DNA of 64,000 nt from Paenibacillus_I sp035510375 (GCF_035510375.1 NZ_DATKHG010000058.1); one strand, 5' to 3'; positions 33,114-42,186 are shown, numbered from the stretch's first letter. Notes: generated by a model from the letters alone, not told the origin. Numbers and translations are program-made.

Positions 33114-34408
33114 TCCGACTCCTCCTCCGTTGCCAGCATTCCGGCCAGGCGCAGGGCGGCGCGCGACACCAGCTCTTCCTCACCGGTCAACCGCCATTCC
33201 CGCAGCAGCCGCCTAAGCTGCGGATGGTCGTTCATCGGAGCCATAGCCTCCGCAGCCAGCGTTCGACTTTCCTCCGGATCGGCCGCGATCCGCCGCGCAA
33301 GACGGTACAGCTCGCCCGCAAAGCTGTCCTCCCCGGCCAATCTCGCGAGGTCGGTCTCCGGCATCGTGCCCGCCTCCAGGTTGTACACCCACAGCCATGC
33401 TTCGTTCGCTTCGGGATCCCGGCCGGAAGCCGCCGAACGCTCCCGCAGAGCGTGCAGCAAATCCACGCGATAAGAAGCCTCGGTCAGCCGCGCATGCAGC
33501 GGACCGGCGCCCGTCAGCGTCAGAGCCGCCATCAGCGGGCGGTCTTCCGCCTCGGCAGCCGCCCTGTCGCAAGCCGCTTCCAGCCGGTCAAGAAGCGCCG
33601 CCTCTTCGCGGACGCCCGCGATTTCCACCTGTATAGCCGTCCAACGCACGGCGTCGAGCGGCGCGAACGTCAGCTCAACCGCCTTGTCGGCCGCGACGTC
33701 GACGATGTAGCAGCCCTTGGCTCCCGTCTCGCGGGGATGACGGCCCTGCGTATTCCCGGAATATACGACATGGGGATAGGTATGCAGCACCCGCCGATCG
33801 TGCACATGGCCGAGCGCCCAGTAATCGAAGCCCGCTCCGGCCAGCTCGCCCAGCGTGCAAGGCGCATAGGGGTCGTGCGACGGATCGCCGTCCACGTTGC
33901 CGTGCAGCAGCGCAATGTGGAACGGCGCGGCCGCCGCAGGCCGATAACGCGCGGCTAAATTGTCGGTTACCGCCCGCCGGGCGTAAGACATCCCGTATAC
34001 AAAAGCGGCCAGCTCACCGTCTTTCCGGTAAGCCGGCCTTCCTTCGTACTGTTCCGCGCCGAACACATGCACGCCCTCCATCTCCGCGAAACGTGCCCGC
34101 TGGCCGGACAACGGGTCATGATTGCCGTGGATGACGTACACGCCGATACCGTGCTCCCGCAGCTTTGCCCACTGCTGGTGCAGTACGGCCTGCGCGCGCA
34201 GCGAACGATCCGCCGCATCGAACAGATCGCCGGCGAGCAGCACGAAATCGGCTTTTGCCGACACGGCCGCCGCCGTCAGCCGGCGCAGCGCCTCGAACGT
34301 GGAGTCCGCCAGCGCCTGACGGACGGCGGGAGGCGCTTCACCCAGCCCTTTGAACGGGCTGTCGAGATGCAAATCCGCCGCGTGAATAAAGCGAAACGGA
34401 ACGCTCAC
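33110..34408 (-). CDS. yhaO: YhaO, Mre11-like DNA exonuclease
   Basis: The 432-residue protein starts MSVPFRFIHAADLHLDSPFK. The calcineurin-type phosphoesterase motifs follow in order: DLHLDS, LLAGDLFDAAD (about 52), VIHGNHDP (about 92), LLHGNVDGD and YWALGHVHD. They bind two Mn ions in Mre11/SbcD nucleases. The C-terminal 150 residues form the cap region. GTG 34408 is chosen since GGAGG lies 7 bases before it; it overlaps the stop of the glycosyltransferase gene. Coupled to yhaN, it should form an Mre11-Rad50-like complex acting on DNA ends or hairpins. Confidence 0.92.
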   Translation of the reverse strand: MSVPFRFIHAADLHLDSPFKGLGEAPPAVRQALADSTFEALRRLTAAAVSAKADFVLLAGDLFDAADRSLRAQAVLHQQWAKLREHGIGVYVIHGNHDPLSGQRARFAEMEGVHVFGAEQYEGRPAYRKDGELAAFVYGMSYARRAVTDNLAARYRPAAAAPFHIALLHGNVDGDPSHDPYAPCTLGELAGAGFDYWALGHVHDRRVLHTYPHVVYSGNTQGRHPRETGAKGCYIVDVAADKAVELTFAPLDAVRWTAIQVEIAGVREEAALLDRLEAACDRAAAEAEDRPLMAALTLTGAGPLHARLTEASYRVDLLHALRERSAASGRDPEANEAWLWVYNLEAGTMPETDLARLAGEDSFAGELYRLARRIAADPEESRTLAAEAMAPMNDHPQLRRLLREWRLTGEEELVSRAALRLAGMLATEEESE

Positions 34409-35586
34409 CGCGATTCCTCCTCCGAGCCTGTCTGCGCCTGCGCCTGAGCCGGCCCGAACGGCGCAGCGGGGTACGCCGTATAAACGGCTTTCAGCTGCGA
34501 AATGACGCGCTGCAGCGAGTACACCTTCTTCGCCTTGTCCCATGCAGCCCGGGCCATGTTATACCGGAAGCTGGGGTCGGACACAAGCTTCTCCAGCGCC
34601 AGGCAGAGCGCCTCCGGATCGTCCGGCGGCACGAGCAGCCCGTTGACGCCGTCCTCGATCTGTTCCGCGATGCCCCCGACATTCGTCCCCACGAGCGCCA
34701 GCCAGCATAACGCCGCCTCGGCAAACACCGAGCCGAACGCTTCCGCGCGGGACGGGAGGACGAAGATGTCGAAGAAGGGCATGAATTCTTCCGGATGCAG
34801 CATATAACCGTAAAAAATAATGTCGTCGTACAAACCGAGCCGGGACGCCAATGCCTCAAGCTCCTCGCGGATCGGTCCGTCTCCGATGATGTGAAGCACG
34901 AACGGATAGCCTTTCCGCTTCAAACCCGCGCATGCGTGAAGCAGCACATCCAGCCCTTTGGCCGGCACAAGGCGGCAGACGGTGATCAGCTGCGGCACCT
35001 CGTTCTCGTGGGACACCGGCTTGAACCGTTTCTCGTCGAAGCCGTTCGGAATGACGCCGATCGCGGAAGCATCCTTAACGTAAGGCGCCATATAAGCGCG
35101 GAACGATTCCGACACCGTCAGCAGCCGGTCGACCTTGGCCTCCAGCTCGCCGTATATCGAGGTCAGGAAACGATGCTCCACGCTGCCCTCGGCGATTCGA
35201 CCGTTAAGAATCAGCTCCCGCTCGTAGCTGGAGTGAATCGTCATGATGACGGGCGTATCCGGAAACAAGCGTTTCATCACAAGCGCGGCGATCGGATGAT
35301 GGGCGTGGATGAGATCATACCGCTTCGCAATCCGCATTTTCGTCCACCAAATATAGTCGCGGAGCGTCTGCCTGTATTTGTCGGCGATCGGGCTGCCGGC
35401 GAATTGCGAAACGTCGAACGTCTCGAACGTGTAATCCTCGTGGCCTTTGCCGCGAATCCGCTTCGGAAGGGAGAACAGCTCCATGCTCCAGCCCATTTTG
35501 TTGAAACGCTCCTGGATGTACGGCACCATAGAAGATACGCCGCCAGGCTGCTCAGGGGGAAAAAACAACGCTTGTAAAATTTCCAT
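34405..35586 (-). CDS. Glycosyltransferase family 4
   Basis: The 393-residue protein is a GT-B fold enzyme. Its N-terminal domain has PGGVSSMVPYIQERF and DLIHAHHPIAALVMKRLFPD. Its C-terminal nucleotide-sugar domain has CRLVPAKGLDVLLHA, HIIGDGPIREELE and the EX7E motif EAFGSVFAE. Such enzymes move sugar onto lipids, proteins or metabolites; the acceptor is unknown. GAGGAAAG precedes the ATG. It is the first gene of the operon with yhaO and yhaN, overlapping yhaO by 4 bp. That is an unexpected partner for DNA repair genes. Confidence 0.85.
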   Translation of the reverse strand: MEILQALFFPPEQPGGVSSMVPYIQERFNKMGWSMELFSLPKRIRGKGHEDYTFETFDVSQFAGSPIADKYRQTLRDYIWWTKMRIAKRYDLIHAHHPIAALVMKRLFPDTPVIMTIHSSYERELILNGRIAEGSVEHRFLTSIYGELEAKVDRLLTVSESFRAYMAPYVKDASAIGVIPNGFDEKRFKPVSHENEVPQLITVCRLVPAKGLDVLLHACAGLKRKGYPFVLHIIGDGPIREELEALASRLGLYDDIIFYGYMLHPEEFMPFFDIFVLPSRAEAFGSVFAEAALCWLALVGTNVGGIAEQIEDGVNGLLVPPDDPEALCLALEKLVSDPSFRYNMARAAWDKAKKVYSLQRVISQLKAVYTAYPAAPFGPAQAQAQTGSEEESR

Positions 35587-35709
35587 CGGCTTTCCTCTTC
35601 CCGGCAGACATTTCGAACCTGTCGTTTCGAACCTGCCAAAGTTATGATATATTAGAACATATGTTTCTGTAAAGCCAACCTCAGAACAAAGCGACGAAAG
35701 GAAAATGCC

Positions 35710-36864
35710 ATGAATCCCATCGCTTGGCTGGCCGGGCCGCTAGGCGCGGCGGCCGCTTCCGCGGCGGCCGTAACGACCGTCATTCTGCTGCTGCTCATGT
35801 CCGTCTTGCTCCGCCGCCGCAACCGGCGGCAGCGCGCGTATTTATCGCTGATCATAGGCGCCGCTCTTGCTCTTGTTCCGGCCGCGGGACCGCTCGCAGG
35901 CGCGGGGACGCCGTCTCTCGTCAGCGAAGGCATGCGGCTGTTCTCTTTTCTTATTATAAACGCTGGCCTGCTGGAACTGTATACCCCGATGCGCCCAAGA
36001 AACCGAATCGCCGTCGCTTTTTTGTTCCTCGGCGCGGCCGGAGCGGTCACGGCTCAGGCCTATACAGACACGGTGCGGTCCGTCCTTCCGGCCGCGGGCA
36101 CCTTCATGCTGCAGCCGGTCGGCCTGGCCGCGATTACATCGGCCGTGCTGATGCTCGTTATCGTCCTGCCGGATATCGGCCAAAAGACGAAATACGCGGC
36201 GTCCGTCGCCGCCGTATTCATCGGCCAACTGTTCCTGGCCGCCGGAGGTTTCGATGCAGGGGCCGCAGGACAGGAATGGATCGCTGCCGGCGCCGCCGTA
36301 ATGCCTCCCATCTATTATGCGATTGTTTTCATGCTGCTGTTCGAACGTGTCGTCGACCGGCTGCAATCGGTTTATGCCTCTTCGATTCGCGACGGCTTGA
36401 CGGGCTTGTACAACCGGCGCCATTTCCTGAAGGTCGCGAACCGTTATGCAAGCCGGGGACTGCGCGTCTCGGTGCTGTTCTGCGATATCGACAACTTCAA
36501 GCGGCTTAACGATACCGAAGGCCATCAGCAGGCGGACATCGCGCTCCGGCAGGTGGCTGCCATTCTGGCCGACGAGCTGGCGGGGAGCGGAGCCGCGGGC
36601 AGATACGGCGGCGAAGAACTGGTGGCGGCGGTTGCGCGTCCCGGCCTGAAGCCCGCCGAGATCGCCGAAGCGATCCGCAAGCGGGTTGAGGCGGAAACGC
36701 CCGTAACGCTCAGCATCGGCTGGAGCAGCGTTGCGGAAGGCGTGTCCGTCGAGGAGGCGCTCAAGCAGGCCGACGAGGCGATGTACGCCTCCAAGCAAAG
36801 CGGCAAAAATAAAGTGACGGCCTACCGGCCGCCACGTGCAAAGGCATCGCCCGAAACAGGCTGA
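35710..36864 (+). CDS. Membrane-bound GGDEF protein (diguanylate cyclase)
   Basis: The 384-residue protein has six or more N-terminal transmembrane helices (residues about 1-215). A GGDEF domain follows, with DGLTGLYNRRHFLKV, CDIDNFKRLNDTEGHQ and active-site loop RYGGEELVAAV. The loop is GGEEL rather than GGEEF. Other catalytic residues are present, so it probably makes c-di-GMP from GTP, perhaps at reduced rate. AAAGGA precedes the ATG. It is divergent from the glycosyltransferase, and the shared 120-bp region has a direct repeat of TTTCGAACCTG. Confidence 0.85.
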   Translation: MNPIAWLAGPLGAAAASAAAVTTVILLLLMSVLLRRRNRRQRAYLSLIIGAALALVPAAGPLAGAGTPSLVSEGMRLFSFLIINAGLLELYTPMRPRNRIAVAFLFLGAAGAVTAQAYTDTVRSVLPAAGTFMLQPVGLAAITSAVLMLVIVLPDIGQKTKYAASVAAVFIGQLFLAAGGFDAGAAGQEWIAAGAAVMPPIYYAIVFMLLFERVVDRLQSVYASSIRDGLTGLYNRRHFLKVANRYASRGLRVSVLFCDIDNFKRLNDTEGHQQADIALRQVAAILADELAGSGAAGRYGGEELVAAVARPGLKPAEIAEAIRKRVEAETPVTLSIGWSSVAEGVSVEEALKQADEAMYASKQSGKNKVTAYRPPRAKASPETG

Positions 36865-36900
36865 ACGGCCCGCGCCCGCATGCCCGTCCGCGCGCACGCC

Positions 36901-36945
36901 AAAAAGCCTTCCGTTCTCGAACAACAAGATACGGAAGGCTTTTTT
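36901..36945 (+). terminator. Terminator after GGDEF gene
   Basis: AAAAAGCCTTCCGT pairs with ACGGAAGGCTTTTTT across a 16-base loop. Confidence 0.9.
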
Positions 36946-37058
36946 ACTTAAGCGACCGCCGACAGATCCCGAACACGCGAGAGTGCCGGAAATGGTCGCG
37001 GCTGCAGTTCAGCACAGGAGTCTATGCCGGAAAAGCCGATTCCCTTCGTTTCCGCTTT

Positions 37059-37517
37059 TTATTCCCGGGCGTTCTTCACCGGTATCCACAGCTCCACCGG
37101 CTCCTCGTCCAAATGGTCGTCGATATAGAATACTTCGATCGCCAGCGCGTTATCATGCTTCTCCAATTTCCGTTCATTCATCCAGGCGATTAATTGCTCA
37201 TAGCCTTCGCCGATCCGCTTGTTCGTTGTGGCGACCACGGCATAATCGTGCTCGGGAATCGTGAACTGCGCCATTCCTTCCGGAACCTCTTCCAGATGGT
37301 GCACCTCGCTGCACGCCCAGTATGTCGCGAACACCTCATTGCCGAAATACGGGCTGAACAAAACCGGCGACTTTACGGCGTCGTTAAGCTCATGCTTGCG
37401 CGACAGAAAGTCGCCCTGCAGGCGGATCGCCTCGTCCGGGAAAGTGGAATAAGGTCCGGAATAGCTGATGCCCGCCAGGTTGAGAGCCGGCTTGCTTGCC
37501 AGCATACAATTGTCCAT
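37059..37517 (-). CDS. GyrI-like/effector-binding domain protein
   Basis: The 152-residue protein is a stand-alone GyrI-like small-molecule-binding domain. NLAGISYSGPYSTFP, EGMAQFTIPEHDYAVVAT and the final FYIDDHLDEEPVELWIPV follow the SHS2-type repeat of AraC_E_bind/YdeE proteins. Such proteins bind hydrophobic ligands and sometimes hydrolyse or sequester drugs. No DNA-binding domain is attached. GGGAGG precedes the ATG. Confidence 0.75.
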   Translation of the reverse strand: MDNCMLASKPALNLAGISYSGPYSTFPDEAIRLQGDFLSRKHELNDAVKSPVLFSPYFGNEVFATYWACSEVHHLEEVPEGMAQFTIPEHDYAVVATTNKRIGEGYEQLIAWMNERKLEKHDNALAIEVFYIDDHLDEEPVELWIPVKNARE

Positions 37518-37717
37518 TGCGATACCTCCCGGTCATGGAATGGAGCGAATCGGAACGCCGAGACAGCCGCCGTCCTTCTCCAAGTGTAACACGTAAAACG
37601 CGTTTCAGGAAACGTTTTGAGGGGAAACTTCCGGCAAAAGTCTTTTATCGCCAATTTCATTCGGCTATAATGGCATCATGCGGCATTCCGCGACAATTTT
37701 CCTAGGAGGTGAGTCCG

Positions 37718-38359
37718 TTGCAGCTGCTGGCCATGCTGACCATGCTGATCGATCATATGGGCATCGCCTTTTTCCCGGATGACGAAGGCTGGCGTTATGT
37801 AGGACGTATCGCTTTTCCGCTGTATGCCTATGCGCTCGTGATCGGTTACCGGCGAACCCGCAGCGTCCCCCGCTACCTGATGCGGCTGACGGTGGTCGCG
37901 CTCGTGTCGCAACTCCCGTACCAGTGGGCGGTGGGCGGCGATGACATCAACGTTGCCGGCACGCTGATCGTCTGCCTGCTGGCGCTTTGGCTCGCCGACC
38001 GCTTCAAGCATCCGCTCGCGGTCATTGCGATCGGCGCCGCCGCGAGCGTTCTGCTTGTGCTGCTTCCGTTCAACTACGGCGTTTACGCGCTGCTGCTCGT
38101 CTATATTTACCGGTATACGCGTGACCACACGACGGCGGCGCTTCATTTCTTGCTGAATCTTGTTTTCATGGCGCTCGCAGATTGGGTTATCCAGATTTTC
38201 AGCATTTTCTCCACCTTTCTGATCGTGTATGCGCCCTACGTGCTGCATAAGATAGACAAGCTCCCGATCCCGCGCATGGTCTGGCGAACGTTCTACCCCG
38301 CGCATCTTGTCCTCATCGGACTCGCCGCTTATGCGCTCTATGAAGCGGCGGCCCTCTAA
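37718..38359 (+). CDS. TraX family membrane protein
   Basis: The 213-residue protein has seven or so transmembrane helices and the TraX start LLAMLTMLIDHMGIAFFPDD, then RYVGRIAFPLYAYALVIGYR. TraX of F plasmid N-acetylates pilin; chromosomal relatives in Bacillota are acyltransferase-like proteins of unknown substrate. No conjugation genes are near. TTG 37718 is chosen because AGGAGG lies 8 bases before it and abuts the alternative GTG 37709. Confidence 0.8.
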   Translation: MQLLAMLTMLIDHMGIAFFPDDEGWRYVGRIAFPLYAYALVIGYRRTRSVPRYLMRLTVVALVSQLPYQWAVGGDDINVAGTLIVCLLALWLADRFKHPLAVIAIGAAASVLLVLLPFNYGVYALLLVYIYRYTRDHTTAALHFLLNLVFMALADWVIQIFSIFSTFLIVYAPYVLHKIDKLPIPRMVWRTFYPAHLVLIGLAAYALYEAAAL

Positions 38360-38370
38360 CCGCACCAAAA

Positions 38371-38407
38371 AAGCGGCTTCGCCTCCCATCGGGGGCCGAA
38401 GCCGCTT
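38371..38407. terminator. Bidirectional terminator
   Basis: AAGCGGCTTCG and its complement lie between the convergent TraX-like and GNAT genes. Confidence 0.85.
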
Positions 38408-38426
38408 CCTATGTCGCCCCGATCGC

Positions 38427-38858
38427 TCAGGCGTTGCCGGCATATTCCTTCGACTCGTACAATTCCTTGATGGCATCGCTGTGGCTTGCAGCCTCTGAAA
38501 GCAGTTCAAGCGCATCCTTCCGCTTCGTGTAATTCATCACGGCGGCTAAAAGCGCTTTCTCAACTCCGTTATGTTGGGCCTCCGGCAGGACAAACAGCTC
38601 GCCCAGCCCCCAATCCTTCTCCCCGCTTGCGGATACGACAGGCGACAGTTGCGCGTAACCGAGATAATGCAGCACACCCCTGTATGGTTTGACGGCGACC
38701 AGAACAATATAGCCCCGGCCTTCGAGCATTTCCTCCAGATCGTCCCTTCCAGGCAAGGTGGCCGTGCATCTTCTGCCCGATATTCGATATTGATCGAATA
38801 GATCGTTCACGTAATCCACTTCCTTCAGCGAAGCGCGTTTAACGACGATGGTATCCAT
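38427..38858 (-). CDS. GNAT family N-acetyltransferase
   Basis: The 143-residue protein shows the GNAT order: VVKRASLKEVDYVNDLFDQY, strand LHYLGYAQLSPV, then GLGELFVLPEAQHNGVEKAL for acetyl-CoA binding. It ends ELYESKEY. The usual Q/RxxGxG/A loop reads QHNGVEKA, a slightly diverged form. The substrate is unknown. ATG 38858 has GGAGGG upstream and is preferred to an earlier ATG. Confidence 0.75.
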   Translation of the reverse strand: MDTIVVKRASLKEVDYVNDLFDQYRISGRRCTATLPGRDDLEEMLEGRGYIVLVAVKPYRGVLHYLGYAQLSPVVSASGEKDWGLGELFVLPEAQHNGVEKALLAAVMNYTKRKDALELLSEAASHSDAIKELYESKEYAGNA

Positions 38859-39069
38859 GTTTCGTTCACCCTCCAACATGAAGTTACGGATGATTCCGCA
38901 CGGGCTGGATTCTCCCATCCTATTACCCGTTAATGTTCGGGTTTAAACAAGCCCCCGTTCCTCCTTTCCCGCTTGATGGCGCGTATGTGCGGCCGTTCCC
39001 AGTCTATGTGTATTTTTATTGTAAGTCGTTTTGCGGCTTTCCACAATATGGGGTGTCTGAAAAATTGCA

Positions 39070-39098
39070 AAAAAACACGCCGTCGGAGCGTGTTTTTT
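39070..39098. terminator. Terminator
   Basis: AAAAAACACG pairs with CGTGTTTTTT; it closes the leftward unit at 39112-39876 and is symmetrical. Confidence 0.85.
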
Positions 39099-39111
39099 CG
39101 GTGCGGACCTG

Positions 39112-39381
39112 CTACGATTCGTCCAATGTTCGTTTCGCGGCATCCACCAGCTCGTCAAAGGTCTCGTCGCTTTCTTCGATCAGCTCTTCCACCTGGTACA
39201 GCTGCTCCTCATCGCCCGAGGCGTTCAGGAAAAACAGGCCGTACGACCATTCTTTGCCGTTCTTCTTCTGCAGCGTCATTTCATAAGCCTGCTTGTGGCC
39301 TTCGGCCTCGAAATGGACATAGCCGACGTAACCGTCCTCTTTCGAAAAAGTCAGGCGCGCGTCCATAATGTTCAACTTCAC
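39112..39381 (-). CDS. Small conserved protein of unknown function
   Basis: The 89-residue acidic protein has beta-strand-like segments (DARLTFSKEDGYVGYVHFEA, YEMTLQKKNGKEWSYGLFFL) and an acidic helical end (EELIEESDETFDELVDAAKR). I recognise no family. GTG 39381 has AAGGAA upstream. It follows a lipoprotein gene by 30 bp and precedes a terminator, so they form a two-gene unit. Confidence 0.55.
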   Translation of the reverse strand: MKLNIMDARLTFSKEDGYVGYVHFEAEGHKQAYEMTLQKKNGKEWSYGLFFLNASGDEEQLYQVEELIEESDETFDELVDAAKRTLDES

Positions 39382-39411
39382 GATTCGACCGTTCCTTCCC
39401 GGCGCCCCCGC

Positions 39412-39876
39412 CTATTCTTTGCCCAGATTTTGAATGGTTCCGATCAATTCGGCTATCTCCCCGAGCGTCCGGCCGATGCCCGATTCGAGGTAAGCCTGAT
39501 CGAAGTTCCGGATATCTCCGTTTAGCTTCTCCAAAAACGCTCCGATATCCTGCTGGAGCGTCTCGTTGTATCCGACGATTCGGCGGTGAATATCCTGGGC
39601 AGCCTGCGGCGCATCCAATCCGTTGAACCGCTCGATCCGGCTCCGGATGCTCTCCAATTCACGGATCAGGCCGTCTCTGGCAGCGGGATCGGTTGCCGCG
39701 CGCTCCACCATGGCAGGGATCGACTCCGCCCAAGCGGCCGCGCCGGCAACGTAGGAGGCGGCCTCATTGGTATAATCAAGCGTCTGGTCAATCTGCCGCA
39801 CGCCTTCCACGAGCGAGCAGCCGGACAGCAAGGTGACGAGCACGACGGCAGCGATCATACGCGTACGTACTTTCAT
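39412..39876 (-). CDS. Lipoprotein, DUF6376-like
   Basis: The 154-residue product has a lipobox LLSGC (Cys about 20) and an otherwise helical, soluble outer domain (SLVEGVRQIDQTLDYTNEAA, then SYVAGAAAWAESIPAMVERA). This pattern fits small helical lipoproteins of Bacillales (DUF6376 group). Function unknown. AGGGAG lies 8 bases before ATG 39876, preferred to the ATG 9 bases upstream. Confidence 0.7.
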   Translation of the reverse strand: MKVRTRMIAAVVLVTLLSGCSLVEGVRQIDQTLDYTNEAASYVAGAAAWAESIPAMVERAATDPAARDGLIRELESIRSRIERFNGLDAPQAAQDIHRRIVGYNETLQQDIGAFLEKLNGDIRNFDQAYLESGIGRTLGEIAELIGTIQNLGKE

Positions 39877-40114
39877 GGCATCCACTCCCTTGAAACATGA
39901 TCCCTATTTAATACTTAACAACCGGCCGGTCGGTTTCAAACGCGGCCGCCCCTGAGAACATCCTTCTTTTTTGAAGAGCAAATCCATCCAGAATGTGAAC
40001 GTTTTTTGAAAATTACCGCTTTAATAGACAATTCGCTCCTAAATTTTAAGACATTTTTAAGCATTATTCGTTATACTAAGTACAGATCGGAAAATGTAAG
40101 GAGTGATGTTACAG

Positions 40115-40345
40115 ATGAAAACGATGATCTCCCTTCAAAATAAAATTATTCCCGTGTATCTGAATGAATCCAACAACAAAAAAGCGCTCGATAAATTGGG
40201 CGAGGTATTGAACCGGAAGCTCGAAACCGGCAAGACGGCCGTCAAGAACTGCATCCTCTCGCTGATCAGCGTCGAAATATCGGGCAGCGAGGCGACCCTT
40301 CACGCGATTAACGAGAAAGATACGCTGACGATCTCGCTCTATTGA
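40115..40345 (+). CDS. Small protein of unknown function
   Basis: The 76-residue product is basic at the start (MKTMISLQNKIIPVYLNESN) and beta-like at the end (LISVEISGSEATLHAINEKD). No family is recognised. ATG 40115 is taken because AAGGAG at 40098 is too close to GTG 40103 and ATG 40106. A TATACT box at 40072-40077 is a likely -10. A terminator follows at once. Confidence 0.6.
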   Translation: MKTMISLQNKIIPVYLNESNNKKALDKLGEVLNRKLETGKTAVKNCILSLISVEISGSEATLHAINEKDTLTISLY

Positions 40346-40368
40346 AGCGCATGCGCGGCATGAACGAA

Positions 40369-40399
40369 CGGCCCTTTCCCCCGAGGAAGGGGCCGTTTT
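40369..40399 (+). terminator. Terminator
   Basis: CGGCCCTTTCC pairs with GGAAGGGGCCG, followed by TTTT. Confidence 0.8.
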
Positions 40400-40480
40400 G
40401 CATGTCCGGCCGTCCTGCAAAGTCTGGTATAATCGAATCGGTGTCAAGCCGAACATTGGCGACAAAAGGAGTGCTGCTTC

Positions 40481-41869
40481 GTGGCGTTGCCCGAACCCTA
40501 TATCGAACAAATGAGGAGCCTGCTCGGCTTGCCGGAGGCGGAGTCCTTTCTGCGCAGCTACGAGGACGAGCGCGTATTTGGACTTCGTCTCAATCCGCTG
40601 AAGCTGAACCGCGGCTCGGCTCCGTTCCGCAACCTGGAGGAAGCTTTCCGGCTCGAGCCCGTTCCCTGGTGCCCGACCGGCTATTACTACGACGAGACGG
40701 CCCGTCCGGGCAAGCATCCGTATCACGCGGCGGGCCTCTATTACATACAGGAGCCGTCCGCTATGTCGGCGGCCGAGCTGCTGGCGCCCGCTCCGGGCGA
40801 AACGGTTCTCGACCTGGCGGCCGCCCCCGGTGGCAAAACGTCGCAAATCGCCGGTAAAATGAACGGCTCCGGCCTGCTGATCGCGAATGAAATCCATCCC
40901 GCCCGGGCGAAAATCGTAAGCGAAAACGTGGAGCGGCTCGGCATCCGCAACGCGGTCGTGACGAACGAACCGCCGGATCGGCTGTCCGCCCGTTTCCCGG
41001 CCTTTTTCGACCGGATCATGCTGGACGCCCCCTGTTCGGGGGAAGGCATGTTCCGCAAAGATCCGGACGCGGTCAAGGAGTGGTCGCCGGCACATGTCGA
41101 CATGTGCGCCGCCCGCCAGGCGGACATTCTCGATCACGCGGCCGTCATGCTGAAGCCGGGCGGCACGCTCGTCTATTCGACCTGTACGTTCAACCGGTCG
41201 GAGAACGAGGACACGATCGCGGCTTTCGCGCGGCGCCACCCTTCCTTCGAGTTGCGCAGCATCGAGCGGATCTGGCCGCACCGCGATCGCGGCGAGGGCC
41301 ACTTCGTCGCCCTGCTCGCCAAGTCCGATGACGGAATGCCGAATGCGGATTTGGGTGCGGCTTCCCGCATGCATTCAAACTCCGGCCGGGCGGGACGAAA
41401 AAGCCGCGGCAAAGACGCTGCCGAATCCGGCGCCGACCTTGCTTTGTTTCAAGGCTTCGCCGACGAATCGCTGCCGGGCTTTGCCGGACTCGGACCGGGC
41501 GAGCCGCTGCGTTTCGGGGACGCCCTTTATTGGCTGCCGCATGACAGCCGTGGACGGTTCGGCAAGGACGCCTTGCATGGGCTGCGCGTCGCCCGTCCCG
41601 GGCTGCATCTCGGCGACGTCCGCAAAGGCCGTTTCGAGCCTGCCCATGCGCTGGCCATGCATGCGGCAGAGGAAGCGGCGGCATGGGTGCAATCTTATCC
41701 GCCGGAGGCCCCCGAGCTCTCCGCATACCTGCGGGGCGAAACGCTCCCCGTAATGGCCGGCTCCTCCGGCTGGGGCTTGGTCGCGGTGGACGGCAAGCCG
41801 CTAGGCTGGGGCAAAGCAAGCGGCGAACAAGTCAAAAACCATTTGCCCAAGGGGCTTCGCCGGCCGTGA
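40481..41869 (+). CDS. RsmF/RsmB-type rRNA (cytosine-C5) methyltransferase, copy A
   Basis: The 462-residue enzyme has the RsmF layout. An N-terminal RNA-binding part is followed by the SAM-binding fold (VLDLAAAPGGKTSQIAGKM, about 112-130). The catalytic Cys residues are in DAPCSGEGMF (about 190) and STCTF (about 240). A C-terminal RNA-binding region ends GKPLGWGKASGEQVKNHLPK. It methylates C5 of cytosine in rRNA, probably 16S. GTG 40481 has AAAAGGAG 9 bases upstream. A second member of the same family lies 1.2 kb away on the other strand. Confidence 0.9.
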   Translation: MALPEPYIEQMRSLLGLPEAESFLRSYEDERVFGLRLNPLKLNRGSAPFRNLEEAFRLEPVPWCPTGYYYDETARPGKHPYHAAGLYYIQEPSAMSAAELLAPAPGETVLDLAAAPGGKTSQIAGKMNGSGLLIANEIHPARAKIVSENVERLGIRNAVVTNEPPDRLSARFPAFFDRIMLDAPCSGEGMFRKDPDAVKEWSPAHVDMCAARQADILDHAAVMLKPGGTLVYSTCTFNRSENEDTIAAFARRHPSFELRSIERIWPHRDRGEGHFVALLAKSDDGMPNADLGAASRMHSNSGRAGRKSRGKDAAESGADLALFQGFADESLPGFAGLGPGEPLRFGDALYWLPHDSRGRFGKDALHGLRVARPGLHLGDVRKGRFEPAHALAMHAAEEAAAWVQSYPPEAPELSAYLRGETLPVMAGSSGWGLVAVDGKPLGWGKASGEQVKNHLPKGLRRP

Positions 41870-42007
41870 CGTGACGGGGGAAGCGCAATGCAATGCCGCC
41901 TTCCGGACGCCCATCCGCGCAAACGCGTTTCCGGCATGCCTGCACGCGGACAAACAACCAAATCGATCCGGACAGGGTTATGCGTCCAAACGGATCCTTC
42001 CTCCCGT

Positions 42008-42015
42008 CATAAAAT
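42008..42015 (+). promoter_or_regulatory. Possible sporulation-sigma -10 box
   Basis: CATAAAAT resembles the -10 of mother-cell sigma E/sigma K promoters (CATANNNT). It lies 80 bp before a YjcZ-type sporulation gene. The -35 is not convincing. Confidence 0.25.
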
Positions 42016-42096
42016 GAAGTATTCCGAAAGGCCGAACGAACCGCGACCGGTTAGAAGGCCGAACCGGAAAACAAAAATGACTTGGGAGGAATTAGA

Positions 42097-42186
42097 ATGG
42101 GTCACTACGGCGGCTTTACTTCTGTAGGGGTAATCCTGGTCCTTTTCATTTTGCTGGTTATCGTTTCCCGCGCAATCGTGCTGTAA
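42097..42186 (+). CDS. YjcZ-type sporulation peptide
   Basis: This 29-codon gene encodes MGHYGGFTSVGV followed by a single hydrophobic helix (ILVLFILLVIVSRAIVL). A Tyr/Gly-rich start followed by a VxLVxLFILLxIV helix is the signature of the YjcZ family of tiny spore-associated membrane peptides. GGGAGG lies 7 bases before the ATG and a strong terminator follows 20 bp after the stop. This supports an independent gene despite its size. Confidence 0.8.
   Translation: MGHYGGFTSVGVILVLFILLVIVSRAIVL

Noticed and set aside
37718..38359. Evidence for conjugation from the TraX homologue
   Set aside because: TraX-family membrane proteins are widespread on Bacillota chromosomes and no other transfer gene is near.
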